A program made the position numbers and the translations under genes. DNA of 64,000 nucleotides, taken from positions 1 to 64,000 of the forward strand of contig QOUO01000002.1 in assembly GCA_003862195.1 (NCBI GenBank), read 5' to 3'. The first letter of the stretch is position 1, and every line of letters begins with the position of its first letter. Below the pieces are notes generated by a model that saw only the letters and a list, made by a program, of their open reading frames with translations, did no database searches and was not told where the DNA came from. The stretch comes from Coriobacteriaceae bacterium. Its GTDB lineage: Bacteria; Actinomycetota; Coriobacteriia; Coriobacteriales; Atopobiaceae. Positions 15,786-24,720 of this stretch are shown here, in pieces.

Positions 15786-17060
15786 TCACGCGAAGTAGGA
15801 GACCGGGTGCGTGAAGTGGTCGCGCTCGGGATCGAGTCCCGAGAGGCGCGGGTCCGTCAGCTCCGACGCCCGGCGCACCGCATGGTTGCCAAAGCGATGC
15901 CTGAGCTCGTCTATGGACTTATCGAGGGCTCGACGCCTCAGGCGCCCGGCCTCTATCCCCTCAAGGTCGAGTTGGACGGGACCCGTCGCGGGAACGAGGT
16001 TGGACGCGCGCACCCCGATGGCTCTGATCTTCTCGTACCGAAAGTCCCAGTCCGAGCACAGGAGGCTTGCCGCGAGCGAGCAGATCTCGCTCGTGATGTT
16101 GCTGGGCCGTTCGAGCGGCGCCTGCCTGCCGTGACAGGCCAGGGTGCGGAAGTCCCGTCCCGTGGCGGAGACCGTCCGCGCCGCCAGGCCAAGCTGGCGC
16201 AGGCGCTGGGCCACGGACTCCCCCATGAGCCAGACGACCTGCCTGGCAGTGTGGGCATCCTCCACGTCGAACGGACAGGTGATGCCGTTGCCGACGCTCT
16301 TGACCTCGTGGTCGATGTCCGTGACGGCGAGGTCGAGCGGCCGCACCGGGCTTGCGTCCCTACCCTGGGCGAACGCCTGGACGACGAGGCCGGGCTTGCC
16401 CAGGAGCCGACGTATGAGGGACTCGTCCGCGCGGGCGAGCTGGCCGATGGTCATGATGCCCAGGTGGTTGAGCTTGTGCTCCGTCGCGGGCCCCACGTAG
16501 AGCAGGTCGCCCACGGGCGCCTTCCATACGAGGTCGGTCGCGTTGTCCGGGAGCACCTCCATGTAGCCGTCAGGCTTGTCGTGGTCGCTCCCGAACTTTG
16601 CGAATATCTTGTTCCACGAGTAGCCGATGGAGCAGGTAATGCCCAGCTCGTGCTTGACGCGCGACGCGATGTCCGCCGCGACGGCTCGGACGTCGCCATC
16701 CCAGAGGTGGATGGACCCCGTGAGGTCGAGCCAGGCCTCGTCCGGGCCGAACGGCTCCACGAGGTCCGTGTAGTCGTAGTAGATGCGCCGCGCGGCATGC
16801 GAGTAGCGGCGGTACAGCTCGTAGCGGGGAGGCACGATCACGGCGTCCGGACAGACCTGACGCGCCTGCCAGAGCGCCATGGCGGTCTTGACCCCACGCC
16901 GCTTGGCCTCGTAGCTCGCCGTGAGCACGATCCCGTGACGCAGCTCCTCGTTGCCGCCCACGATGAGCGGGAGGCCCCTCAGCTCCGGCCGCTCCGCCTG
17001 CTCGACGCTCGCGTAGAAGGCGTTCATGTCACAGTGCAGTATGATGCGAGATGTGTCCAA
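15786..17060 (-). CDS. dinB: Y-family DNA polymerase (Pol IV/UmuC-like)
   Basis: 424 aa from TTG at 17060, or 432 from ATG at 17084. IILHCDMNAFYASVEQ (catalytic Asp), the YRRYS steric-gate region and FGPDEAWLDLTGS (catalytic Asp-Glu) are the polymerase motifs. GITCSIGYSWNKIFAKFGSDHDKPDGY and a helix-hairpin-helix region (HLGIMTIGQLARA) follow. It performs translesion synthesis. The TTG is favoured because GGAGGGGG lies just before it and because the ATG sits three bases from a LexA box, leaving little room for a transcript leader. The small gene at 15502 is downstream in the operon. Confidence 0.9.
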   Translation of the reverse strand: MDTSRIILHCDMNAFYASVEQAERPELRGLPLIVGGNEELRHGIVLTASYEAKRRGVKTAMALWQARQVCPDAVIVPPRYELYRRYSHAARRIYYDYTDLVEPFGPDEAWLDLTGSIHLWDGDVRAVAADIASRVKHELGITCSIGYSWNKIFAKFGSDHDKPDGYMEVLPDNATDLVWKAPVGDLLYVGPATEHKLNHLGIMTIGQLARADESLIRRLLGKPGLVVQAFAQGRDASPVRPLDLAVTDIDHEVKSVGNGITCPFDVEDAHTARQVVWLMGESVAQRLRQLGLAARTVSATGRDFRTLACHGRQAPLERPSNITSEICSLAASLLCSDWDFRYEKIRAIGVRASNLVPATGPVQLDLEGIEAGRLRRRALDKSIDELRHRFGNHAVRRASELTDPRLSGLDPERDHFTHPVSYFA

Positions 17061-17087
17061 CGCTCCCCCTCCGTCGACTTCCATTTA

Positions 17088-17101
17088 AGAACATCTGTTC
17101 G
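17088..17101 (-). promoter_or_regulatory. LexA (SOS) box of the dinB operon
   Basis: The minus strand reads CGAACAGATGTTCT, matching the CGAAC-N4-GTTC operator of Gram-positive and actinobacterial LexA at nine core positions. It lies directly upstream of dinB, so the operon should be damage-inducible. Confidence 0.8.
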
Positions 17102-17265
17102 TAGTTTGGAAGTGGCAGAGGACATTAATTCCGCGCGTGCGCGGCCCCATCGGGATGGTGGCAGACGTTGGCGCAGCTCAGTGCGGGCAGCATACGAATT
17201 CGAACACCTGTACTAATTTCTTGGCAGTCACGAGGGTGTCTCCCGATGGCCCAAGGCCACGCAAA

Positions 17266-17293
17266 CTGCCGAGAAGGGCGCCCTTCTCGGCAG
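17266..17293. repeat. 28-bp perfect palindrome built on the GCCGAGAAG variant
   Basis: The arm CTGCCGAGAAGGGC is followed immediately by its exact reverse complement. The motif core CCGAGAAG is thus present on both strands back to back. It lies in the 292-bp gap between dinB and the hydroxyacid dehydrogenase gene; the rest of that gap (17102-17265) shows no gene. Confidence 0.75.
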
Positions 17294-17327
17294 GGACGTC
17301 GGCGGCAAGGTTCCGGTCGAGTGCCGA

Positions 17328-17360
17328 GGGCCCGCCCTGACGTCGCGTCGGGGCGGGCCC
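17328..17360 (-). terminator. Terminator hairpin of the alpha-hydroxyacid dehydrogenase gene
   Basis: GGGCCCGCCC (17328-17337) pairs perfectly with GGGCGGGCCC (17351-17360) around a 13-nt loop. It stands 17 bp past the stop codon at 17377. No long T tract follows. Confidence 0.65.
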
Positions 17361-17376
17361 CTCCTTGTCCCATGCC

Positions 17377-18324
17377 CTACAGGTACAGCACCGTGGGATC
17401 GAACAATCTGGTGTCGCGAACACCCGTGTAGAGCATGAGCTCGCTAAGCTGCTCGTTCATCGCGCAGACCTTCTTCACCACGCCCGCGGTCCCCTCTGCG
17501 AGGAGCGGCCTCAGGATGCCCCGGCCCACGGAGACCGCGTCGGCGCCGAGCGCAAGCACCTTGTAGGCGTCATACCCGGTGTCGATCCCGCAGTCGCAGA
17601 GGATTGCGACGCCCGAACCCTCGAGCGCCTCGCGGATGCGGGGCAGCACCTGCGCCGGCGCCACGCCGAAGGGAATGCGGCCGTGATGGTGCGACACCAC
17701 GATGGCGGCGCATCCCGCGTTCGCGGCCTTTCGGGCGTCGCTTACGGACAGCACGCCCTTGGCGACAAAGGGCACGCCCGCCGCCTTGGCGTACGCGGCG
17801 AGGTCCCGCTGCGTCACCGGGCCCAGGGGGATGCCGTCGACCACGTCGTAGCCGCCATCGGTTCCGACCACGTGGTCAATGTCCAAGCCCACGGCCACGG
17901 CGTTGTTCTTCTCCGCAAACTCGATCTGCTCCAGGATCGCGTCGTGGTCGGCAAAGGGCTTGATGATGCGGACCGTCGGCGCGCCCACGGCGGCGATCCT
18001 GGCGTACTCGTCGTCCGGCTCCATGCCCACCCAGTTGAGGACGCCCAGCTCGCGGGCGGCCCGCGCGTACTCCTCCATGGGCGTGCGGCCACCCTCGCCC
18101 ACCTTGTTGAGGTGCGAGAACGCCGGCATCATGATGGGGGACGAGAAGGTCCTGCCAAAGACGCTCGTCGTGAGGTCCGGCCGCGCGGAGTCGATCACGC
18201 GCATCTCCACGTGGATGCGGTCGAGGTAGGCCCGGTTGTAGACGTTGGCGTCCTCGGCCTTGCCGCTAGTGACGGGAATCAGGCCCGCGGGTCCCGGCCA
18301 GGGACTTCCTGTCGCTTCGCTCAT
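17377..18324 (-). CDS. FMN-dependent alpha-hydroxyacid dehydrogenase family protein
   Basis: 315 aa TIM barrel. FSSPIMMPAFSHLNKV, VPFVAKGVLSVSDARKAANAG, the active-site region AAIVVSHHHGRIPFGVAP and VAILCDCGIDTGYDAYKVLALGADAVSVGRG follow the glycolate/lactate oxidase pattern, including the phosphate-binding GADAVSVGRG. The usual SNHGGR is SHHHGR, so the catalytic His is kept but its neighbours differ. The substrate may not be lactate. It also resembles type 2 IPP isomerase, which is the main alternative. ATG at 18324 has GGGAGG upstream. Confidence 0.8.
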   Translation of the reverse strand: MSEATGSPWPGPAGLIPVTSGKAEDANVYNRAYLDRIHVEMRVIDSARPDLTTSVFGRTFSSPIMMPAFSHLNKVGEGGRTPMEEYARAARELGVLNWVGMEPDDEYARIAAVGAPTVRIIKPFADHDAILEQIEFAEKNNAVAVGLDIDHVVGTDGGYDVVDGIPLGPVTQRDLAAYAKAAGVPFVAKGVLSVSDARKAANAGCAAIVVSHHHGRIPFGVAPAQVLPRIREALEGSGVAILCDCGIDTGYDAYKVLALGADAVSVGRGILRPLLAEGTAGVVKKVCAMNEQLSELMLYTGVRDTRLFDPTVLYL

Positions 18325-18355
18325 GTCAGCCTCCCAACTCGTGCGGGCGCGGCCA

Positions 18356-18375
18356 CGGGCGAGAAGAACCGCCCG
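18356..18375 (-). terminator. Hairpin holding an uptake-like motif downstream of ricT
   Basis: CGGGCG (18356-18361) pairs with CGCCCG (18370-18375). The plus strand reads GGGCGAGAAGAAC across it. It lies in the 118-bp gap between ricT and the hydroxyacid dehydrogenase gene and could end the ricT transcript, although no T run follows. Confidence 0.5.
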
Positions 18376-18442
18376 GCCACCCGCGGCCTGGTCCCTGTTG
18401 GCGCGCCCGCGATCCGGGACGCGGGCTCGCTTGGCAGGACGG

Positions 18443-20089
18443 CTACTCCGAGGAGGGTGATGCCGCACCGCCGGGCTTGCCGCCCCCGTTGCCGTTGGAG
18501 CCGCCGTTGCCGTTGGCCCCACCGTTGCCGCCATTGCCGCGGTGGCGGCGGCGGCGCCTCTGCCTGCCCTCGCTCTGGGCGTCGGCCGGTCCGTTGCCCC
18601 CGTTGCCGTTGGCACCGGCGCCAGGCGTGCCGGCCGCCTGGCCTCCGTGATCGCCCGGACGGCGACGGCGCCTCGCGCCCTGCTTCTGCGCGGGTGCCGA
18701 CCCCTTGCCGGACGCGCCCTCGGGCTTGGGGGCGCGACGCTGGCGCTGGGAGGCTCCCGCCTGCGCGCCGGCGTCCTGCGCCTGGCCGTCGGCCGCGCTG
18801 TGATGGTGGCGCCTGCGGTGCATGCCACCGTTGCGAGGCTGGTCGGACGCGTTCTTCTCGCCCGAGTGACGCTCGCCGCGCGGCGTGGGGGCACTCGTCT
18901 GGGCATCCTCGGCCTCGGCCTTCTTGCGACGGCGGCGGCGCGGCGTGCCCTCCTGCGCGGGCTCGTTGCCCGCTGCGGACGCGGGGCACGCGTGCTTTGG
19001 ACGGGGCTTGCGGCCGGCTTCCTCGGCGGAGGCGGCGTTGGGACCGGACGCCTGCTGGCCCTGCTGGCCCGCGCCGCGGCGACGGCGACGCGGCTTGGTC
19101 TCCACGAAGATGTCCGAGTCGTCAAAGGACTCCTCCGGGGCCTTGCCCATCTTGCGGTCGAGGTCCGCCAGGGCCATCTGCACCTCGGGGGACTGCAGCT
19201 TCTCGAGCGCGGCGCGGCTCACGGTGTCGGGGCGGCAGGGGCAGCCCAGCTCCTCGCTCTTCTTGTGCGCGGCGGGAGAGGCCTCCATGTCCGCCAGGGG
19301 CACCCTGACCTGCTTGCCGTTTTCCAGCCTGAGGCAGATCTGCTCCTTAGGGGTGTCGTACTCCACGATCTTGGCCTTGCCGAGCGGCGTCTCGATCACG
19401 GCGTTGCGCTTGGGCGCGCGGCTCTTGAAGTCGCGGTAGGCCTCGAACTCGTAGCGCAGGCAGCACATGAGGCGGCCGCACGCGCCGGAAATCTTGGACG
19501 AGTTGAGGGGCAGGTCCTGCTCCTTGGCCATGCGGATCGAGACCGGCTCGAAGCGCCTGCCAAAGCGCGTGCAGCACAGCTCCTGGCCGCAGTGGCCAAA
19601 GCCGCCCACGATCGCGGCCTCCTCGCGCACGCCGATCTGGCGCATGTCCACGCGCTCGTGCAGCTCGCGCGAGAGGTCGCGCACGAGCTGCCTGAAGTCG
19701 ACGCGGTCCTCGGCCGAGAAGTAGCAGACGACCTTGCCGCCGCCAAACAGGTACTCCACGCCCACGGGCTTCATGTCGAGCCCGGACTCGTGCGCGAGCC
19801 GCTTGAACGTGGGGAAGGCCTCGTCCCCGCGGTCCGCGAGCATCTCGGCCCGGTCGAGGTCCTTCTCGCCCGCCACGCGAATGACGGGCTGGAGCTTGCC
19901 GGACTCGCCTATGACCTCGCGGAGGTGCTCCTTGGTGACCTCCATGGGGTCCATCGTGGCGAGGCCGATCTCCTGGCCGCGCTCCGTGGCGCATATGACG
20001 TGGTCGCCCTCCTGCGCGCCCGACTTTGCCGGGTCGAACCACAGGTCATGGGCGGCATACTTGAACTTCACCGAGAGTACGGTGGGCAT
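18443..20089 (-). CDS. ricT: RicT/YaaT family PSP1-domain protein with long disordered tail
   Basis: 548 aa. Residues 1 to about 260 are the PSP1 domain with the family cysteines: VGGFGHCGQELCCTRFGRRF and SGACGRLMCCLRYEFEAY, ligands of [4Fe-4S] in the B. subtilis RicAFT complex. VKFKYAAHDLWFDP starts the fold. The remaining 250 residues are disordered, with repeated RRRRR clusters (KPRRRRRGAGQQG, RRRRHRGNGGNG) and an Asn-Gly-rich end. Such RGG/NG-type tails usually bind RNA. In Bacillus, RicT directs RNase Y-dependent mRNA maturation and is needed for competence and biofilms. The tail is unusual for the family. Its stop overlaps the holB region and the genes form ricT-holB-tmk-topA in reverse order. 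Confidence 0.9.
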   Translation of the reverse strand: MPTVLSVKFKYAAHDLWFDPAKSGAQEGDHVICATERGQEIGLATMDPMEVTKEHLREVIGESGKLQPVIRVAGEKDLDRAEMLADRGDEAFPTFKRLAHESGLDMKPVGVEYLFGGGKVVCYFSAEDRVDFRQLVRDLSRELHERVDMRQIGVREEAAIVGGFGHCGQELCCTRFGRRFEPVSIRMAKEQDLPLNSSKISGACGRLMCCLRYEFEAYRDFKSRAPKRNAVIETPLGKAKIVEYDTPKEQICLRLENGKQVRVPLADMEASPAAHKKSEELGCPCRPDTVSRAALEKLQSPEVQMALADLDRKMGKAPEESFDDSDIFVETKPRRRRRGAGQQGQQASGPNAASAEEAGRKPRPKHACPASAAGNEPAQEGTPRRRRRKKAEAEDAQTSAPTPRGERHSGEKNASDQPRNGGMHRRRHHHSAADGQAQDAGAQAGASQRQRRAPKPEGASGKGSAPAQKQGARRRRRPGDHGGQAAGTPGAGANGNGGNGPADAQSEGRQRRRRRHRGNGGNGGANGNGGSNGNGGGKPGGAASPSSE

Positions 20090-21234
20090 TAAAGTGCCTC
20101 CTTGACGGCAAGCAGCATGACCTCGAGGGCCAGCTGGGGTGTGACGTTGTGAAGGATGTCGTCGGCAGCGTGGCGCACCGCCTCGAGCGCGCGCACGACG
20201 CCCTCGGTCGTAGCGTGCGTGGCCAGGCGGTCCACGATGTCCGCGGCATCCTCGTTGGTGATCGCCTCTGGGACGCCCTCGCAGCGCAGCAGCACGTCCC
20301 TCAGCAGGGACTCCGCGGCCGCGAGTGCCTCCATCATACCCGAACGCTCACGGGCGGTGAGCTCGCGCTTGTTGGCGTCCTCCAGCTGCTTCATGGCAGA
20401 CCTGGCCAGGTAGTCGGCGCTTTCGCCCAGCGCGGCCTCCTGCTCCGCCTTGAGGTCGGCCAGCGGCGCGCGGGCCGCCTCCACGATGGCCTTGGCAGAG
20501 CTGAGCACGTCCCAGCTGTCGTCGCGGGCGAGCTCACCCAGCGTGCGCACCACGAGCCGCCGCACCTCACGCCGGCCCGGGCTCGCGAGGAACTCCGCGG
20601 CGCCCTTGGGCGTGTGCGTGACGGCCAGGGCGATGCGGGCCTCGGTCCCGCCGATGCCGGACAGGCGCTCGACCGCGCGCTGCGCCGCGTCGGGCGACAC
20701 GATGGCGAACGGGATCTGCTGGCAGCGCGACACGATGGTGGGCATGACCGAGGCCACGGAACGCGCGATCAGGATGAACATGACGCCCGCGGGCGGCTCC
20801 TCGAGGGTCTTGAGCAGCGCGTTTGCCGCGGCGCCGCGCAGGAGCCCCGCGTTGTCCAGGATGTAGACCTTCGCGTGCGCGCGGATGGGCGCGCGCGAGA
20901 CGTCCTCCGTGAGCTCGCGCACCTGAGACACCAGGTAGCCCGTGACGCTCTGTGGGCTGAGGTAGCGCACGTCGGGGTGGGTGTGGTGCGCCACGCGGAT
21001 GCACTCGTCGCAGCTGCCGTCGCCCCCGTTGGGGCACACGGCGGCCTGGGCCACGGCATAGGCGGCCTCGAGCATGCCGGAGCCCGGCGCCCCCACAAAG
21101 AGGTACGCGTGGCTCAGCCGTCCCTCGTCAATGGCGGCGGCGAGAAACTCCTGCACCCTCGGCTGGGAGGACAGTCCCTCCAGCACCTTGGGAACGGGCA
21201 TGGAGGCCGCGGCCGGCTCGGACGCGCTACCCAT
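20089..21234 (-). CDS. holB: DNA polymerase III delta-prime subunit
   Basis: 381 aa AAA+ clamp-loader subunit. LSHAYLFVGAPGSGMLEAAYA is a degenerate Walker A without lysine, as expected for non-ATP-binding delta-prime. CPNGGDGSCDECIRVAHHTHPDVRYL holds the zinc cysteines. KVYILDNAGLLRGAAANALLKTLEEPP is the Walker B/sensor region. It loads the sliding clamp with DnaX and HolA. ATG at 21234 overlaps the end of tmk by 8 bp. Confidence 0.92.
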   Translation of the reverse strand: MGSASEPAAASMPVPKVLEGLSSQPRVQEFLAAAIDEGRLSHAYLFVGAPGSGMLEAAYAVAQAAVCPNGGDGSCDECIRVAHHTHPDVRYLSPQSVTGYLVSQVRELTEDVSRAPIRAHAKVYILDNAGLLRGAAANALLKTLEEPPAGVMFILIARSVASVMPTIVSRCQQIPFAIVSPDAAQRAVERLSGIGGTEARIALAVTHTPKGAAEFLASPGRREVRRLVVRTLGELARDDSWDVLSSAKAIVEAARAPLADLKAEQEAALGESADYLARSAMKQLEDANKRELTARERSGMMEALAAAESLLRDVLLRCEGVPEAITNEDAADIVDRLATHATTEGVVRALEAVRHAADDILHNVTPQLALEVMLLAVKEAL

Positions 21235-21922
21235 GGCGCACCCCCTCGCCCACGGGAAGCCCCAGCCCCGCCAGGGCCTCGTCCACGCGGCGCGCAACTT
21301 CGTCCGGCGTGCCGGATGCGTCCACCACGCGCACGCGCGCGGGATCCTCCTGCGCCAGGCCCAGGTAAGCGTCGCGCACCCGCCGCTGGAAGGCGAGGCC
21401 CGCTGCCTCGATGCGGTCCGCGCCGCCGGACGCGCCCACGGCACGGCCCAGCGCCTCGCGCGCGGGCATATCGAGCACGAGCGTGCGGTCTGGCAGCACG
21501 CCACACGAGCCCAGCGCGTTGCAGCTGCGCACGAGCCCGGCGTCCAGCCCGCGCCCGCCCGCCTGGTAGGCGAACGTGGAGTCCAGGTAGCGGTCGCACA
21601 CCACCACGGCGCCGCGCGCCAGGGCGGGCTCGATCACCTCGCGCACGAGCTGCGCGCGCGAGGCCTCGTACAGCAGGAGCTCGCACTCGTCGCACATGGC
21701 CCCGTTGGCGGGGTCGAGCAGAATGCCCCTGATCTTCTCGCCCAGGGCGGTGCCGCCCGGCTCGCGCACGCTCACCACGTCGAGCCCGGCCGCGCGAAGG
21801 CGCTCCGCCAGGGCGCGGGCTTGCGTGGACTTGCCACAGCCGTCAACGCCCTCGAGCGAGAGGAACGTGCCGCCGCGCCTTGCGGGCGCGTGCGCTGCCG
21901 CGTCTGCTGCCATGGCCGTCAC
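21227..21922 (-). CDS. tmk: Thymidylate kinase
   Basis: 231 aa. FLSLEGVDGCGKSTQARALAE carries the P-loop; VSVREPGGTALGEKIR and the DRYLDSTFAYQAGGRG motif bind dTMP. The LID region follows near the Gly/Ala-rich ASGGADRIE. It phosphorylates dTMP to dTDP. Placement between topA and holB suggests a DNA-synthesis operon. GEK in ALGEKIRG is encoded by a motif copy at 21734. Confidence 0.95.
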   Translation of the reverse strand: MTAMAADAAAHAPARRGGTFLSLEGVDGCGKSTQARALAERLRAAGLDVVSVREPGGTALGEKIRGILLDPANGAMCDECELLLYEASRAQLVREVIEPALARGAVVVCDRYLDSTFAYQAGGRGLDAGLVRSCNALGSCGVLPDRTLVLDMPAREALGRAVGASGGADRIEAAGLAFQRRVRDAYLGLAQEDPARVRVVDASGTPDEVARRVDEALAGLGLPVGEGVRHG

Positions 21923-24562
21923 CTACTCCGCGTCCTTGGCGCTTGCCTTGGTCGCGCGCTTGGTGGTGGACTTGGAAGCCGTCTTGCGGGTGGTGGACTT
22001 GGCAGTCGTCTTGCGCTTGGCGGTGGACTTGGTGCCGGACTTGGCGCCCGCGGCCTTGGTGCCGGACTTTGCCGACGCCTTGCTTGCGGAGCCACGGCCC
22101 TTGGCCTCGGCCTTCTTCTGCTTGGCGGGGCAGTCCATGTTGACGCAGAGGCGCCACGGGCCGCGCTGCGTCACGACCTCCACGATGGGCGCGCCGCAGT
22201 CAGGGCAGACCTCGCCCGTGGCGTGCAGCTCGCCGCGCTGCGGCAGCGGGTAGCTCGTGCCGCACTCGTCGTAGTTGGTGCAGCGTATGAAGCGCTTGCC
22301 GGTGCGCTCGCTCTTGTGCGCCACCAGGTCGCCGTGGCGGCCCGCCGCCTTGCACGCGGCGCACTCGCCCACGATCACGTCGGGCTCGCGGTTGGTGGGG
22401 CAGGCGGGGTTCACGCACAGCTCGTAGGGCCGCTGCCTGAAGGGATGCACGCGCACGCGCGGGGCGTGGCACACGGGACACACGCCCTTCTCGCCCTCGA
22501 TCGCCTGGATGCGGCCCTTGGGCACGGGGTAGGTCACGTCGCAGTCGGGCCAGCCCATGCAGCCTATGAAGTTGGAGTGGTTCTTGGCGGACGTCTTGAG
22601 CACCAGGTCCTTGCCGCACTTGGGGCACACACCCACCTTGGCGTCGGCCGTGACGGCGTCCGCGATGGCCTCGCCCAGGTCCTTCTGGTGCTCGATGAGC
22701 GGGCCCACCATGCTCGCGAGGAGCGCGCGGGAGTGGTCCACGACCTCGCGCTGGGTCTCCTCTCCCTCCGCGACCTCGGTCATGTCGTGCTCGAGCTCGG
22801 CCGTCATGTCCGGGCTCGTGATGTGCGGCGCGTACTTGGTGAGCGCCTCGATCACGGCGATGCCCAGCTGGCTGGGCTCCACGGGGTCGTTGCGCAGGTA
22901 CTTCACGTCGTACAGGCGCTGGATGATGCTCGCGCGCGTGGACTTGGTGCCAAGGTTGCGCTTCTCCATCTCCTGGATGAGGCGGCCCTGGCTGTAGCGC
23001 GCGGGCGGCTCCGTCTGCTTGGCGTCGAGGTTCATGGTCAGAACGTCGCAGGTGTCGCCCACCTCAAGCGCGGGCAGCTGCTCGTCCTTGCGCAGGCCAA
23101 ACGGATAGATACGGCGGAACCCGGGCTTGACGAGCACCGTGCCCGACGCCGTGAGCGGCTCGCCCTCGGCCTCGAAGCTGAACTTGGTGCTCTCGCTCAC
23201 GGACGCCTCGGAGAGCGTCGCCAGGAAGCGCCGCGCGATGAGGTTGTAGAGCTTCCACGCCGCGCCGTCGAGCCTGTCCGGGTCGGCCGCCGCGGTGGGA
23301 TAGATGGGCGGGTGGTCCGTCGTCTCCTGCTTGCCGCGCGTTGCCGTGAGCTTTGGCCGGGCGAGAAGATCGTTGCACACCGCCCGGTAGTTTGGCACGG
23401 CCGCGAGCGTCTGCACGCACTCGCGCAGGTCGAGCGACTTGGGATAGACCGTGTTGTCGACGCGCGGGTACGAGATGAGGCCGTCCATGTAGAGCGACTC
23501 GGCCAGGCGCATGGTGCGTGCCGGGCTGATGCCCTCCCCCGCCGCCGCGGTCTGGAGCGACGTGGTGTTGAACGGCGCGGGCGGCTTGGTGGTGCGGCTC
23601 TTGCGCTCGATGTTGGTGACGGTCGCGACCTTGGCGTCCTTGAGGTGGGACCAGGCGAGGTCGGCCTTCTGCTTGTCCTTGAAGCGCGCCGTGGCGTGCG
23701 TCACCTTGAAGCTGTCCGCCTCGTCCTTGTCACCCGCAGGCACCATCGTGCCCGAGATGACCCAGTAGTCCTCCGGCACGAAGGCGTCGCGCTCGCGCTC
23801 CTTCTGTACCACGAGGGCGAGCGTGGGCGTCTGCACGCGGCCGGCGGAGCGAACGTTGCCCAGGCCGCCGCGGCGCGCCGTGGTGAGGTAGCGCGTGAGG
23901 ACGGCGCCCCAGATGAGGTCGATGTACTGGCGGGACTCGCCGGCGTCGGCCAGGTCCTGGTCGAGGTCCACGAGGTTCGCGAAGGCATGGTCGATCTCGG
24001 CCTTGGTGAAGGCGGAGTAGCGGGCCCTCGAGACGGGCGTGTCGGGCGCGACCTCGCGCATCTGGCGCAGGGCGTCGGAGCCGATGAGCTCTCCCTCGCG
24101 GTCGAAGTCCGTGCCGATCACGATGGAATCGGCCTTCTTGGCGAGGTTCTTGAGGGCGCGGATGATGCCCTTCTCGGCCGGGAGCTTCTCGATGGGGGCC
24201 CAGACGAGGTACGGCAGGCTGAGCGGGCGCCAGCCCTTGATGTCCACGCCGTCAGCGAGGAAGGGCTTGCGCTTGCTTTCGTAGGGCGGCTTGGCGAGCG
24301 AATCCGGCAGGTTGGCGGGCATGACCTCGCCCTCCTGCGAGACGGCCCACCAGCCGTCCTTCTTGCTGTAGTGGAGCTCGCTCGGGAAGTCTGGCGCCAT
24401 GATGTGGCCGCGCAGACCAATGGTGACCCAATCCTCCCCGTCGTGCTTGAAGCGGTAGACGGGGGTGTCGTACACCTTGTCTGCCTTGGGCTTGCCCACC
24501 GTGCAAAGCAGGCGGGCTATCTGCTGGGCAGCGTCGTTCTTCTCGGTTACTACAAGCCTCAA
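21923..24562 (-). CDS. topA: Type IA DNA topoisomerase (archaeal-type TopA) with zinc ribbons and Lys-rich tail
   Basis: About 879 aa. LRLVVTEKNDAAQQIARLL opens the Toprim domain, followed by IVIGTDFDREGELIG with the acidic metal ligands. The catalytic tyrosine lies in LYMDGLISYPRVDN. Four or five C4 zinc ribbons follow (CPKCGKDLVLK, CPVCHAPRVRV, CTNYDECG, CPDCGAPIVEV), then a 70-residue SAKSGTKAAG/KSTTRK basic tail typical of DNA binding. It relaxes negative supercoils. Sequence resembles archaeal TopA/TopB more than E. coli TopA. A TTG start at 24562 is supported by GGGGGA; an ATG at 24604 lacks one. A -10-like TATAAC is upstream at about 24631. Confidence 0.9.
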   Translation of the reverse strand: MRLVVTEKNDAAQQIARLLCTVGKPKADKVYDTPVYRFKHDGEDWVTIGLRGHIMAPDFPSELHYSKKDGWWAVSQEGEVMPANLPDSLAKPPYESKRKPFLADGVDIKGWRPLSLPYLVWAPIEKLPAEKGIIRALKNLAKKADSIVIGTDFDREGELIGSDALRQMREVAPDTPVSRARYSAFTKAEIDHAFANLVDLDQDLADAGESRQYIDLIWGAVLTRYLTTARRGGLGNVRSAGRVQTPTLALVVQKERERDAFVPEDYWVISGTMVPAGDKDEADSFKVTHATARFKDKQKADLAWSHLKDAKVATVTNIERKSRTTKPPAPFNTTSLQTAAAGEGISPARTMRLAESLYMDGLISYPRVDNTVYPKSLDLRECVQTLAAVPNYRAVCNDLLARPKLTATRGKQETTDHPPIYPTAAADPDRLDGAAWKLYNLIARRFLATLSEASVSESTKFSFEAEGEPLTASGTVLVKPGFRRIYPFGLRKDEQLPALEVGDTCDVLTMNLDAKQTEPPARYSQGRLIQEMEKRNLGTKSTRASIIQRLYDVKYLRNDPVEPSQLGIAVIEALTKYAPHITSPDMTAELEHDMTEVAEGEETQREVVDHSRALLASMVGPLIEHQKDLGEAIADAVTADAKVGVCPKCGKDLVLKTSAKNHSNFIGCMGWPDCDVTYPVPKGRIQAIEGEKGVCPVCHAPRVRVHPFRQRPYELCVNPACPTNREPDVIVGECAACKAAGRHGDLVAHKSERTGKRFIRCTNYDECGTSYPLPQRGELHATGEVCPDCGAPIVEVVTQRGPWRLCVNMDCPAKQKKAEAKGRGSASKASAKSGTKAAGAKSGTKSTAKRKTTAKSTTRKTASKSTTKRATKASAKDAE

Positions 24563-24643
24563 TCTGTCCCCCGTAGGCCGTCGCGTTAGTTCGTGCGCCC
24601 GCACGAAATTGCCGTGCGACCGCGTCTTGCCGTTATACCCGAA

Positions 24644-24661
24644 GGGCGCCTTGCGGCGCCC
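24644..24661 (-). terminator. Short GC hairpin downstream of tatC
   Basis: GGGCGCC and GGCGCCC flank a 4-nt TTGC loop. It lies between tatC and topA, about 60 bp past the tatC stop, immediately before the -10-like TATAAC of topA. No T tract, so termination is only likely. Confidence 0.45.
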
Positions 24662-24720
24662 GTAAGTCGGTAGGTTGCATCAAATACTAGAGGTCCGTCA
24701 CTTTACCAGACCGGCGACCC

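Noticed and set aside
21074-24589. Long plus-strand frame (1171 codons) opposite topA
   Set aside because: Its translation is rich in Arg, Ala, His and Val and has no motif; the minus strand holds a complete topoisomerase. High GC keeps antisense frames open.
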